Shown one piece after another: positions 18,956 through 25,836 of a stretch of DNA of 57,776 nt. Below the pieces are notes generated by a model. It was not told the DNA's origin, did not search any database, and saw only the letters and a list, made by a program, of their open reading frames with translations. Location of the stretch: the NCBI GenBank assembly GCA_947040555.1, contig CAMRBW010000005.1:1-57776 (forward strand), given 5' to 3'. Position 1 is the stretch's first letter. Each line of letters starts with the position of its first letter. The position numbers and the translations under genes were made by a program. The stretch comes from an uncultured Oceanospirillales bacterium (GTDB taxonomy: Bacteria; Pseudomonadota; Gammaproteobacteria; Pseudomonadales; Endozoicomonadaceae).

Positions 18956-19272
18956 GGTTTATTTCCCTTTTAATTAATCAGGCCCGAACCCAGCCCCCAG
19001 AACAGCACGGTGACTACCTTCATTGATACCTGCATGACTCACGCTACACAGAGCGTTGGTCTGCAAATAAAAAGCCGCACCCTTTCTGGAGCTCCTCTAT
19101 CTTATTAAAGACAGCACAGAAGAGACAAATGATCCAGAAATCAATAAAAAACTACCCCTCGAAGGAGGCGGTTTTTTACTGCCGGCGATCACGATCAGGC
19201 AGGATTAATGGTGAGGGAACCAGAACCATTTTTTCCGGCTTTCGCCAGCCGTTGCTGACGCACCTCGGTGAG
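18956..19272. other. Non-coding stretch before the ISAs1-type element
   Basis: No gene is supported. It should hold the promoter of the leftward effector gene. A terminator-like hairpin, CCCCTC-GAAG-GAGG flanked by A and T runs, sits at 19146-19177 without an obvious gene to terminate, possibly left from a lost gene. Confidence 0.4.
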
Positions 19273-20138
19273 CAGGGCTTACGCACCAGTTGACCCGAGT
19301 CAGGAACCGTATAAAATCCCCACTTTTTCATGACTCACAAGCCAGCTCCTCTCATCACATTCCTTGAAACGCTAGAAAACGTTCGTCGTGCTGTTTCCTG
19401 CCAGCACAACTTCATCGACATTCTTGTGATCGCAGTGTGCGCCATCATTGCCAACGCCGATACTTGGGAAGATATGGAAGAGTTTGGCGATGAAAAGGAA
19501 GAGTGGCTCCGTACATTCCTTGAGCTGCCAAATGGCATCCCCTCCCACGACACTTTTTATCGCACCTTCTGGCGGTCAAAGGTAATCAGAAAAATCTGGA
19601 AGAAGATATCCGGAATCACATTGAAGCGCACTGGAAAAATCATCCTGCGGATACCCCGTCTGACAGTTTTTATGAGGAAAGCAATCGTGGTCATGGGAGA
19701 GAAGAATATCGGTGCTGCTGGACGTTTACTGACATTGCGGCCCTCAGAGATCATGAGGCCTGGGATGGCCTGAAGCAGTTCGGTGCCGTGCAGGCTGACA
19801 GAGTCATCAATGGTAAAGCGACAACAGCTCTGCGCTTCTACATTTGCAGCAAAGAGATGACAGCAAAAGACATGCTTTCTGCCACAAGAATGCATTGGGA
19901 AGTGGAGAATAACCTGCACTGGATGCTCGACATTGCATTTTCCGAGGATGCCTGCCAAACAAAGAACGAAAACGCTGCCGAGAACCTCTCCACCCTGCGT
20001 CGTATAGCCCTAAACATTTTGCAGCTCGATAAAACCAACAAACGCAGCATCAAAGGCAAACGGAAGAAAGCTGGCTAGAGCAATAACTATCTGGCCAAGT
20101 TGCTTAAGTCATTCATTGTGACTGGTGCGTAAGCCCTG
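19273..20138 (+). mobile_element. Degenerate ISAs1-family insertion element
   Basis: Perfect 18-bp terminal inverted repeats, CAGGGCTTACGCACCAGT at 19273-19290 and its reverse complement at 20121-20138, bracket a broken ISAs1-type transposase. The element is 866 bp, shorter than the roughly 1.2 kb of intact members. The flanking 8-10 bp do not match each other, so a target duplication is not visible. The intact ends mean it could still be moved by a transposase supplied elsewhere. Confidence 0.85.
19330..20078 (+). pseudogene. ISAs1-family transposase, frameshifted and internally deleted
   Basis: The N-terminal frame shows the family signature: DILVIAVCAIIANADTWEDM, FGDEKEEWLRTFLELPNGIPSHDTFYRTF. 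Reading then shifts near 19575 into another frame that carries EDIRNHIEAHWKNHPADTP and continues to ATRMHWEVENNLHWMLDIAF and NLSTLRRIALNIL, typical of the C-terminus. The central part between the first catalytic Asp region and the C-terminal segment is missing. So there is at least one frameshift and one large internal deletion, and it cannot encode a working enzyme. Confidence 0.85.
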
Positions 20139-20159
20139 GTTCAACTCCGGCTATGCTGC

Positions 20160-20355
20160 AATGGCACTGACTTAAGCCGAAACTCTTTGCTGCGCAAGGC
20201 ATAGCGGCTGAAGATGACGAGGCCAATTGTCCCAATCGATACAAACTGCGGGCGGTGAAGATGTGACCAAAGCTCTTTCCCTCGTAGCAGTACCCATGTT
20301 TAAAGGCCAGAAAGCCCGGTCAGTACGAGGGGTGAAGCCTTAAGTCAGTGCCATT
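20160..20355. repeat. 196-bp element with perfect 17-bp terminal inverted repeats
   Basis: AATGGCACTGACTTAAG at 20160-20176 is repeated in inverse orientation at 20339-20355. No coding frame lies inside. Size and ends fit a miniature inverted-repeat element, and it lies 22 bp from the end of the ISAs1-type element. Confidence 0.75.
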
Positions 20356-20356
20356 G

Positions 20357-20548
20357 GGCTATGTTGCCCTTAAAGGTTGAAGGTGAAATTAGGCTATTGT
20401 TTATGCCTATTTCTTATGAAAAATCGGTATAGCAGTAACATCAACAACTTAAAAAACTACTTCTTAGTCTTATTTACGTGCCAACAGGCCACTATCCTTC
20501 GATCCGGGTTATAAGAGTTTTTCTTCAACCATTTAGGGCAACATAGCC
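20357..20548. repeat. 192-bp element with 14-bp terminal inverted repeats
   Basis: GGCTATGTTGCCCT at 20357-20370 pairs with AGGGCAACATAGCC at 20535-20548; pairing extends into AAA/TTT with one mismatch. It starts 2 bp after the previous inverted-repeat element ends. No coding frame is supported inside. Confidence 0.7.
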
Positions 20549-20576
20549 TTCAACCCCCTTATCGCGTCTTTTGCGG

Positions 20577-20606
20577 ATCAATTCTATCCAGGATTCAACT
20601 CCGCCA
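20577..20606. repeat. Left copy of a 30-bp direct repeat flanking the J-domain gene
   Basis: The 30 bp here match 26 of 30 bases of 21665-21694 in the same orientation; the shared core is GATTCAACTCC. The two copies bracket the J-domain gene, its terminator and the NanT-like remnant. Confidence 0.7.
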
Positions 20607-20641
20607 GCCCCTGATAATCAGGGTAGCGTTGCCTCATATTT

Positions 20642-20676
20642 GTTAGTTTCTCTAACAATCCGTTATTTTATCTAAC
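20642..20676. promoter_or_regulatory. Two operator-like inverted repeats upstream of the J-domain gene
   Basis: GTTAGTTTCTCTAAC (20642-20656) and GTTATTTTATCTAAC (20662-20676) are two 15-bp near-palindromes 20 bp apart, or two helical turns. That suits binding by a dimeric regulator ahead of the gene at 20761. No clear -35/-10 pair was assigned. Confidence 0.5.
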
Positions 20677-20760
20677 AGGTTTTTCTCTCCATGGAACTTT
20701 TTCTGAGGTCACTGACTCAAAGAGATGTCACAAATTTTTTATGTACATAAGGAGAAGAGT

Positions 20761-21525
20761 ATGAACACAAGCTATGAAAATTTACATTTCACCCATGGCA
20801 ATATGGGTTTATCTGGATCATCTTTTGATGGTAATAGATCGGAGAAATTCAGGTCTGTGAAGAATCGAATGGTTTTCGATGTTGTGGTAAGTACTATGAT
20901 GGCACAAGCCTTTATGGCACAAGCCTTTATGGGGCAAGCCTTTACAGAAGGTACCGCAAGTTCCTTCCCGTCCAGACCCAAACCCCATTCATTACACGAA
21001 CGGGAGGCTGCCATTCTCATTAATGTCATGGCCACCTTCGTTTTGTTGTCGGCAATAAGTGAGATGAGCCGTGGATATGGCTTTGATCATAATGCTCAGG
21101 ACAAGCCTCAACCCCAAAGATCAGAGCCTGATTATCAGAAGTATCAAGAACCACAGCAGAAGTATCAAGAACCACAGCAGGAGTATCAAGAACCACCACG
21201 TTTCACTCGAAGCGAGTATCGAGAAGAACCACGGGAAACCGAACGTCCGGACATGACAAAGGTCAAAGAAGCTTTTAAAGCCTTTGAGTTTGGTGGCACC
21301 ACTAACCTGGATACGTTGACCAATAAGGACGTCAAGCAAAAAGTCAGGGTGCTCCGGTTTCGTCATCACCCCGACAAGGCGAGTCGCAGGAATTGGACTG
21401 CCCCCGAGAAGATGGTGCATGAAACAGAATTCAAGAAACTGAACGGATATGCTGAAGTGTTAAATAAACATATTCAGCTCCGTGACGCAGAAAAAGCTGC
21501 AGCCAAAAGTAGAGGTGAAGGTTGA
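20761..21525 (+). CDS. J-domain-like protein with repeat-rich N-terminal half
   Basis: 254 residues from the ATG at 20761, which has AAGGAG 7-12 nt upstream; the frame is open further but lacks a ribosome site. The C-terminal 85 residues look like a J domain: a helix around VKEAFKAFEF, then VRVLRFRHHPDKAS with the diagnostic His-Pro-Asp, then FKKLNGYAEVLNKHI. J domains stimulate Hsp70 ATPases. The N-terminal half holds three 15-bp repeats (20899-20943, unit MAQAF), a hydrophobic segment ILINVMATFVLLSAIS and three 21-bp repeats (21136-21198, unit QKYQEPQ). It does not look like housekeeping DnaJ (no Gly/Phe region or zinc fingers). An accessory co-chaperone or secreted factor is possible; nothing here decides. 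Confidence 0.65.
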   Translation: MNTSYENLHFTHGNMGLSGSSFDGNRSEKFRSVKNRMVFDVVVSTMMAQAFMAQAFMGQAFTEGTASSFPSRPKPHSLHEREAAILINVMATFVLLSAISEMSRGYGFDHNAQDKPQPQRSEPDYQKYQEPQQKYQEPQQEYQEPPRFTRSEYREEPRETERPDMTKVKEAFKAFEFGGTTNLDTLTNKDVKQKVRVLRFRHHPDKASRRNWTAPEKMVHETEFKKLNGYAEVLNKHIQLRDAEKAAAKSRGEG

Positions 21526-21552
21526 TTTCAACAGACCGTTGGCCGGAATAGA

Positions 21553-21580
21553 AAAGGAACCCTATCGGGTTCCCTTTTTT
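21553..21580 (+). terminator. Rho-independent terminator of the J-domain gene
   Basis: AAAGGAACCC / GGGTTCCCTTT with a TATC loop, ending in six T. Confidence 0.85.
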
Positions 21581-21586
21581 GAATTA

Positions 21587-21649
21587 TCAGACTGGGTATT
21601 GGTGATTTGTTTTCGCAGATTCTTCATCCTGTGTCTGAACTGTTAGCCC
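21587..21649 (-). pseudogene. C-terminal remnant of a second NanT-like sodium:solute symporter
   Basis: On the minus strand 20 codons read GLTVQTQDEESAKTNHQYPV and stop. The NanT-type symporter at 25837 ends GLTVHTQDEESVNAGPEYAV and stops. The two tails share GLTV-x-TQDEES and the final Tyr-x-Val, and the DNA is similar over the same span. Each is followed by a terminator hairpin. This is therefore the 3' scar of a lost paralogue, ended upstream near the 30-bp direct repeat at 21665-21694. Confidence 0.75.
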
Positions 21650-21718
21650 CCTATTTTTTCATAAATCAATTTTACCCAAGATTCAACTCCCCCATTAGTC
21701 CATCTGAAAGTGTTTCTC

Positions 21719-22750
21719 CTACAGGAGAATAACTTTTTGTTGCGTATGACTTTGTAAGGCGGACTCAATCACCGCGATGGTGTCCAGCACCTGAAGCGGA
21801 TCAACGGGAAGGGGCTCTTTATTGCGAAGGGTTTTAATGAGCTGATGATAGAAATCTTCATAACCACCTCGAACAGTGGGAATGGTTCGTTCAAGACCAG
21901 AGGCATCCGTCAAGACACCAAAGCTCCCGGGAGAATCCTCACCCCATCCTTTAGCATCAGGGCCATGCCCTTCCTGTAAATAGCTCTCCTGGGGATCCAT
22001 GCCGTATTTAATAAAGGCGCCCTGGTTTCCAAACACCTGAAAACGAGGTCCTGCTGCACAACTCAGGTAGTTGCTATGGAGGATGACATCCTTGTTTTCA
22101 TATCCAAGCACCAGGTGGAAATGATCAACCGCTTCGGCACCCGGTCTTTGGCGACGTAAAGTAGCAGACACTGACTTTGGTTTACCAAAAAGAACGATCG
22201 CCTGATCAATAATATGCGCACCCAAATCATAAAGAATACCCGCCCCCGGTGCAGAAGATTCACGCCAGCGGACCTTAACCTTTGGAATATAGCGGTTATA
22301 GGATGAATAAAATGTATGAACGTCGCCCAGTGCCCCTTCGTTGATCAGCCTCTGTACTGTTCGAAAGTCACCATCACAACGTCGATTTTGGTAAACCGTC
22401 AGGCACCTTTGGCACCTTTTGGCCTCGGCAATCAGTTCAACTCCTTCCTGACAGGTAATAACAAAAGGCTTTTCAACAACGACATGTTTGCCAGCCTGTA
22501 GTGCTGCTTTCGCACCAAAAAAATGAAACTCATTGGGGGTGACGATAATCACCAGCTCTATACTTGTCTCAGCAAGCATATTTTTGATGTCCTGATAGAC
22601 AGTAACATCAGGAAGGATCGAGTGAACAAACTGCGGCTTACTGGAGACAACAGCCGTAAGCTCAATGTCGTTTATTGTCCGAAAGACAGACATATGAAAG
22701 CGCTGTGCAGACATGCCAAATCCCACCAGTGCTGTTTTGATTGCGTTCAT
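21719..22750 (-). CDS. Gfo/Idh/MocA family oxidoreductase, YdgJ-like
   Basis: 343 residues. The N-terminal Rossmann fold starts ALVGFGMSAQRFHMSVFRT with a GFGxSA-type dinucleotide loop. IVTPNEFHFFGAKAALQAGKHVVVEKPF contains the family EKP motif with the catalytic Lys. YQNRRCDGDFRT and LYDLGAHIIDQAIVLFG supply the substrate-side Asp and His. It resembles E. coli YdgJ/YhhX, NAD(P)-dependent sugar or polyol dehydrogenases without a firm substrate. It lies beside the remnant of a sialic-acid-type transporter and near sugar genes, so an amino-sugar or sugar-acid substrate is plausible but unproven. Confidence 0.85.
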   Translation of the reverse strand: MNAIKTALVGFGMSAQRFHMSVFRTINDIELTAVVSSKPQFVHSILPDVTVYQDIKNMLAETSIELVIIVTPNEFHFFGAKAALQAGKHVVVEKPFVITCQEGVELIAEAKRCQRCLTVYQNRRCDGDFRTVQRLINEGALGDVHTFYSSYNRYIPKVKVRWRESSAPGAGILYDLGAHIIDQAIVLFGKPKSVSATLRRQRPGAEAVDHFHLVLGYENKDVILHSNYLSCAAGPRFQVFGNQGAFIKYGMDPQESYLQEGHGPDAKGWGEDSPGSFGVLTDASGLERTIPTVRGGYEDFYHQLIKTLRNKEPLPVDPLQVLDTIAVIESALQSHTQQKVILL

Positions 22751-22852
22751 GGAATAACCCTCAAAACAAAGAATGGCGAGGCTAACCAGCTCTCAAACAG
22801 CTGACGAACCCCACTTTAAAAGTGTCGGGCTTGTCATTGGACACACTTCTAT

Positions 22853-22906
22853 CCAGATCAAACCTGAAATATAGATCAAACCTGAAATCCAGATCAAACC
22901 TGAAAT
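22853..22906. repeat. 18-bp tandem repeat, three copies
   Basis: The unit CCAGATCAAACCTGAAAT occurs three times with ATAG/CCAG variation. It lies between the oxidoreductase gene and the transposase scar and is not in a supported gene. Confidence 0.85.
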
Positions 22907-22931
22907 ATAGTCTCCCCAGATCAAAAAGGAG

Positions 22932-23150
22932 TTGCATCGGTTTGAGTTTGTCGGAAACCTCGACTCTGGTGAAGAAATCTATACGGCACGGGTTCATTCC
23001 AGATGTTTGAAACGCTGGATAAGGGTTGTCATGCTGCGTATTCCGCGAGGTGACAAAATGGGAATGGCGCTTCTTTTTTCGACCGATACTGAGCTGGATG
23101 CCATGACTATCATCCGGTACTACAAGGCAAGGTTTCAGATTGAGTTTGTT
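22932..23150 (+). pseudogene. IS4-like DDE transposase fragment
   Basis: The frame encodes YTARVHSRCLKRWIRVVMLR and LLFSTDTELDAMTIIRYYKA followed by RFQIEF, matching the region of IS4-type transposases around their last conserved motif (FSTDxEL...YY..RFQIEF). Similarity stops at about 23150, where the sequence runs into the 3' side of uhpA. Both ends of the transposase are missing, so this is a scar left by rearrangement. Confidence 0.75.
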
Positions 23151-23151
23151 T

Positions 23152-23185
23152 TGAGCTGGTCGGCGGGACGGGCAAAGGAGGTCAT
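23152..23185 (-). pseudogene. Probable first codons of a deleted uhpB
   Basis: The uhpA stop overlaps an ATG (ATGA), the usual coupling of consecutive genes. The frame opened, [12 protein letters not shown], runs only 16 codons and crosses into the transposase fragment. In enterobacteria uhpA is followed by uhpB (sensor kinase) and uhpC (hexose-phosphate sensor). I infer this is all that remains of uhpB. Confidence 0.45.
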
Positions 23186-23802
23186 ACCGTGGAGTGCTTA
23201 TCGGTTTCAGTAAAAAACCGGGCCAGCTCAACATTGTTTTTAACCCCCAGTTTATCCATGGCATTGGCACGGTGGACATGAACGGTTTTATGGCTCACCC
23301 CTAACTGGCGGGCAACGGCTTTGACATCCAGCCCATTGGCCAGCAATTCACCCACCTGTCGTTCCCGTTTGGTCAGCGTCGTCATCGGATCGCTGCCGGT
23401 ATCGGGAGAGGCCAGCCGGAGGGCGATATCCGGCGTCAGGTAACAGCCACCACCGGCAACAGTATGTACTGCCTGAATCAGCTCATCGGGGTTACAGCGT
23501 TTGCTCAGGTATCCCCGGGCACCGGCTTTCAGGGCTTTTTCCACAATGGCAATGGAGTCATGGCCACTGAGCATAATACAGCCGGCCTTTTGCCGCAGGT
23601 CAACCAATAAGGACAGACCGCTTTCATCGGGCATGGAAATATCCAGAATGCACACATCCACCTCCAGTCCGGGGAAACCCTTGCGGGCCTCTGCCGCCGA
23701 ACCGAATTCGCCCACAATGGTAATATCTTCTTCTAAAGAGAGGAGCTGGGAAAAACCGGATCGAACAATATCATGGTCGTCTACCAGTGCAACGTTGATC
23801 AT
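23182..23802 (-). CDS. uhpA: UhpA-like response regulator (LuxR/FixJ type)
   Basis: 206 residues from the ATG at 23802, chosen because [17 protein letters not shown] aligns with the start of E. coli UhpA. Receiver domain: Asp8-Asp9, phospho-acceptor Asp54 in CILDISMP, Ser/Thr region MLSGHDS, and Lys in [12 protein letters not shown]. The C-terminal LuxR-type helix-turn-helix is [22 protein letters not shown] to [18 protein letters not shown]. In enteric bacteria UhpB phosphorylates UhpA, which then activates uhpT. Here the uhpBC genes are absent and a transposase scar adjoins the 3' end, so the regulator is an orphan unless a kinase is elsewhere. uhpT lies upstream on the same strand with a terminator between. 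Confidence 0.9.
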   Translation of the reverse strand: MINVALVDDHDIVRSGFSQLLSLEEDITIVGEFGSAAEARKGFPGLEVDVCILDISMPDESGLSLLVDLRQKAGCIMLSGHDSIAIVEKALKAGARGYLSKRCNPDELIQAVHTVAGGGCYLTPDIALRLASPDTGSDPMTTLTKRERQVGELLANGLDVKAVARQLGVSHKTVHVHRANAMDKLGVKNNVELARFFTETDKHSTV

Positions 23803-23960
23803 CAGGAGATACCGGGGCAGGGAAGAGAGGCAGGATAACGCCATCAGCAGGGCTTTTCACTATAAGTAAGCAGCACAAATTCTTATGACGATGGTTCGTC
23901 AACTTCCGGCATGAAAGATTTGGGTGCCGTATAAACTTTATTACACGACAAAAAATTTAT

Positions 23961-23988
23961 AAAAAAAGCCACCCTGAGGTGGCTTTTT
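23961..23988 (-). terminator. Terminator between uhpT and uhpA
   Basis: AAAAAGCCACC-CTGA-GGTGGCTTTTT: a stem of about 11 bp with T or A runs on both sides. It ends uhpT transcription before uhpA, so uhpA needs its own promoter in 23803-23960. Confidence 0.85.
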
Positions 23989-24005
23989 ACCGGTTTGAGA
24001 GCCAA

Positions 24006-25403
24006 TCAGGCTGGTTGCAGCTGGTCTTTCATTTTCTTTTTGGTGCTACGAATTTTTTTCTCTTCCGCAATGGCCACGAATGCCAGCAGAACCACGCAGG
24101 CAACGGCGGAAGCATCCAGTGCCGCAAAGGTGCCCGGCCAGCCGGTCATACCGAAGATGGGGGTTCCGTCGGCAATCATGCCCAGGCCGAGTTTGGCAAA
24201 ACTGTCACCAATCAGATAGGCAAACGTTCCCTTGATACCATCCGCAACACTGATGGCTTTTTTCGGTACAAACCCGACCGCCGCAACGCCAATCAATAAC
24301 TGAGGCCCGAATACCAGGAAACCAAGGGTGAACAGTGAAGCAAGATACATGTATTCACTGGTGGCATGCTGATAGAGATCGAGGGTGAAAATAATCAGGA
24401 TCAGCGAAACACAGGCGACCAGTGCCCGACGTCCGTTGGCCAGATCAGACAGATAACCCCACATCAGGGTTCCTACCAGTGCTCCCACCTCAAACATGGT
24501 AAAGCCTTCAATAGCCACTTCCTTGGACAGGCCCAGCTCCTGATAAGCATAAACAGTGGACCACTGGTCAATACCAATACGAACGACATATAAAAAGATG
24601 TTGGCAAAGCACAGTAACCAGATCACCTTGTTTTTCAGTACATAGGTGAAGAAAATTTCCTTCTTGGACATCTGGTTCATTTCGGCGGCGCTGTCTTCTT
24701 CGCTGACTTCTTCGTCAAACAGCTCTTCAGCGGTGCCCAGACCATAAGCTTCGGGGGAATCGTTACCGTAACGGAGGCCGATAAAGCCGACGACAATGGC
24801 AATAACGGAAGGAACTACGAACATCCCGATAACATGGCCACCAAAAAAGTAGTTGGCGCCAAACAGGGCGACCCCGGCGGCACCGGCGCCACCAATGTTG
24901 TGGGACATGTTCCACAGGCCAAGATAGGTGCCCCGTTTAGTACGAGGTGTCCACTTGGTAATGGTTGAGTAACTGGAAGGGCCACCGGTGCTCTGGAAAA
25001 ATCCGCTGAGCCCGTAAAACGCCACCATCATAAACAGGCTGGCGCTGGAGCCGCCCATGCTGACACTGAAGCCCAACATGGCGATACCGGAGAGGATCAG
25101 CATAAATGGCAAAAACTGTTTGGTATTTTTGCCATCGGCGTAATAGGAAACCACGGTTTTGCCAATACCGTAGGTAATGGAGAAGCCCAGACCGATCATC
25201 CCCAGTTCAGTCATGGACAACCCATAGGTTGTCATCATGTCATTCTGGGCAATATTAAAATTCTTGCGGATAAAGTACATGGTCATGTAGCCAATAAATA
25301 CGACCATGTACGATTGCATAAACGGCTTGAACCACAGTTTACGCCGCTCTTCCACGGGAAGGTTCAGAGTTGGCTTTCTAACCTGCTGCAACATACTAAA
25401 CAT
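24006..25403 (-). CDS. uhpT: Hexose-6-phosphate:phosphate antiporter UhpT
   Basis: 465 residues from the ATG at 25403, with GGGAGG seven bases upstream; E. coli UhpT has 463. Similarity runs end to end: [95 protein letters not shown], and a C-terminal half with [20 protein letters not shown] and [19 protein letters not shown]. It is a 12-helix major facilitator of the organophosphate:phosphate antiporter family that imports glucose-6-P, mannose-6-P and related esters in exchange for phosphate. It likely depends on UhpA plus the Crp/Fnr-type box at 25579. Confidence 0.95.
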   Translation of the reverse strand: MFSMLQQVRKPTLNLPVEERRKLWFKPFMQSYMVVFIGYMTMYFIRKNFNIAQNDMMTTYGLSMTELGMIGLGFSITYGIGKTVVSYYADGKNTKQFLPFMLILSGIAMLGFSVSMGGSSASLFMMVAFYGLSGFFQSTGGPSSYSTITKWTPRTKRGTYLGLWNMSHNIGGAGAAGVALFGANYFFGGHVIGMFVVPSVIAIVVGFIGLRYGNDSPEAYGLGTAEELFDEEVSEEDSAAEMNQMSKKEIFFTYVLKNKVIWLLCFANIFLYVVRIGIDQWSTVYAYQELGLSKEVAIEGFTMFEVGALVGTLMWGYLSDLANGRRALVACVSLILIIFTLDLYQHATSEYMYLASLFTLGFLVFGPQLLIGVAAVGFVPKKAISVADGIKGTFAYLIGDSFAKLGLGMIADGTPIFGMTGWPGTFAALDASAVACVVLLAFVAIAEEKKIRSTKKKMKDQLQPA

Positions 25404-25488
25404 GCTAAACCTCCCAGTCGGTAAGAGCAGTCCGGATGATGAAGGGACAGGCTGAAACCGATCTTCCATAAAATAAGTAAGAGCCGGT

Positions 25489-25592
25489 ATTCTATGGAAA
25501 GTGATGTTTCACGACTTGAGAAGCACTCCTAAAAGCACTAGGAAAAATTCCTGGTTTTACTGTTTATCCACGGAAAGATTGATCTGAATCAA
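25489..25592 (-). promoter_or_regulatory. uhpT promoter with perfect Fnr-type box
   Basis: TTGATCTGAATCAA at 25579-25592 is centred 91.5 bp from a plausible TAGAAT -10 (25489-25494), roughly -103 to -104 from transcription start. E. coli uhpT has a Crp site near -103.5, so position is conserved while the box sequence is of Fnr type. Between them lie inverted repeats TCCTA-N7-TAGGA and AGGAAAAATTCCT (about 25527-25553), candidate UhpA sites. Confidence 0.6.
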
Positions 25593-25770
25593 CGAAACGA
25601 ACACGAGCGAACGACGGATGGCGTTTTATTATGTTTGAAAATGTGGCGTGACGATGTGGCCGGTTGAAAAATGGACAACGGGAGCGATTGGTAACATACC
25701 AACCGCTGAAGCGCTTTTCACCGGCCTCAGAATATCGGCTCAAGCAGAGGAAAGGTAGCGCTACCGTGAC

Positions 25771-25815
25771 CGCAACAAAAAGGGAGCTCCATGGGAGCTC
25801 CCTTTTTTTGTTGCG
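25771..25815. terminator. Bidirectional terminator downstream of the NanT-type gene
   Basis: A long palindrome: CGCAACAAAAA, GGGAGCTCC, ATG loop, GGAGCTCCC, TTTTTTTGTTGCG. It has strong A and T tracts on both sides of a 9-bp GC-rich stem and ends the leftward symporter gene. Confidence 0.9.
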
Positions 25816-25836
25816 CTGGCTGTATACGTTTGATTA

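Noticed and set aside
20139..20760. Small genes in the inverted-repeat region
   Set aside because: No frame has a ribosome site or recognisable motif; the region is better explained by non-coding elements and the J-domain gene promoter.
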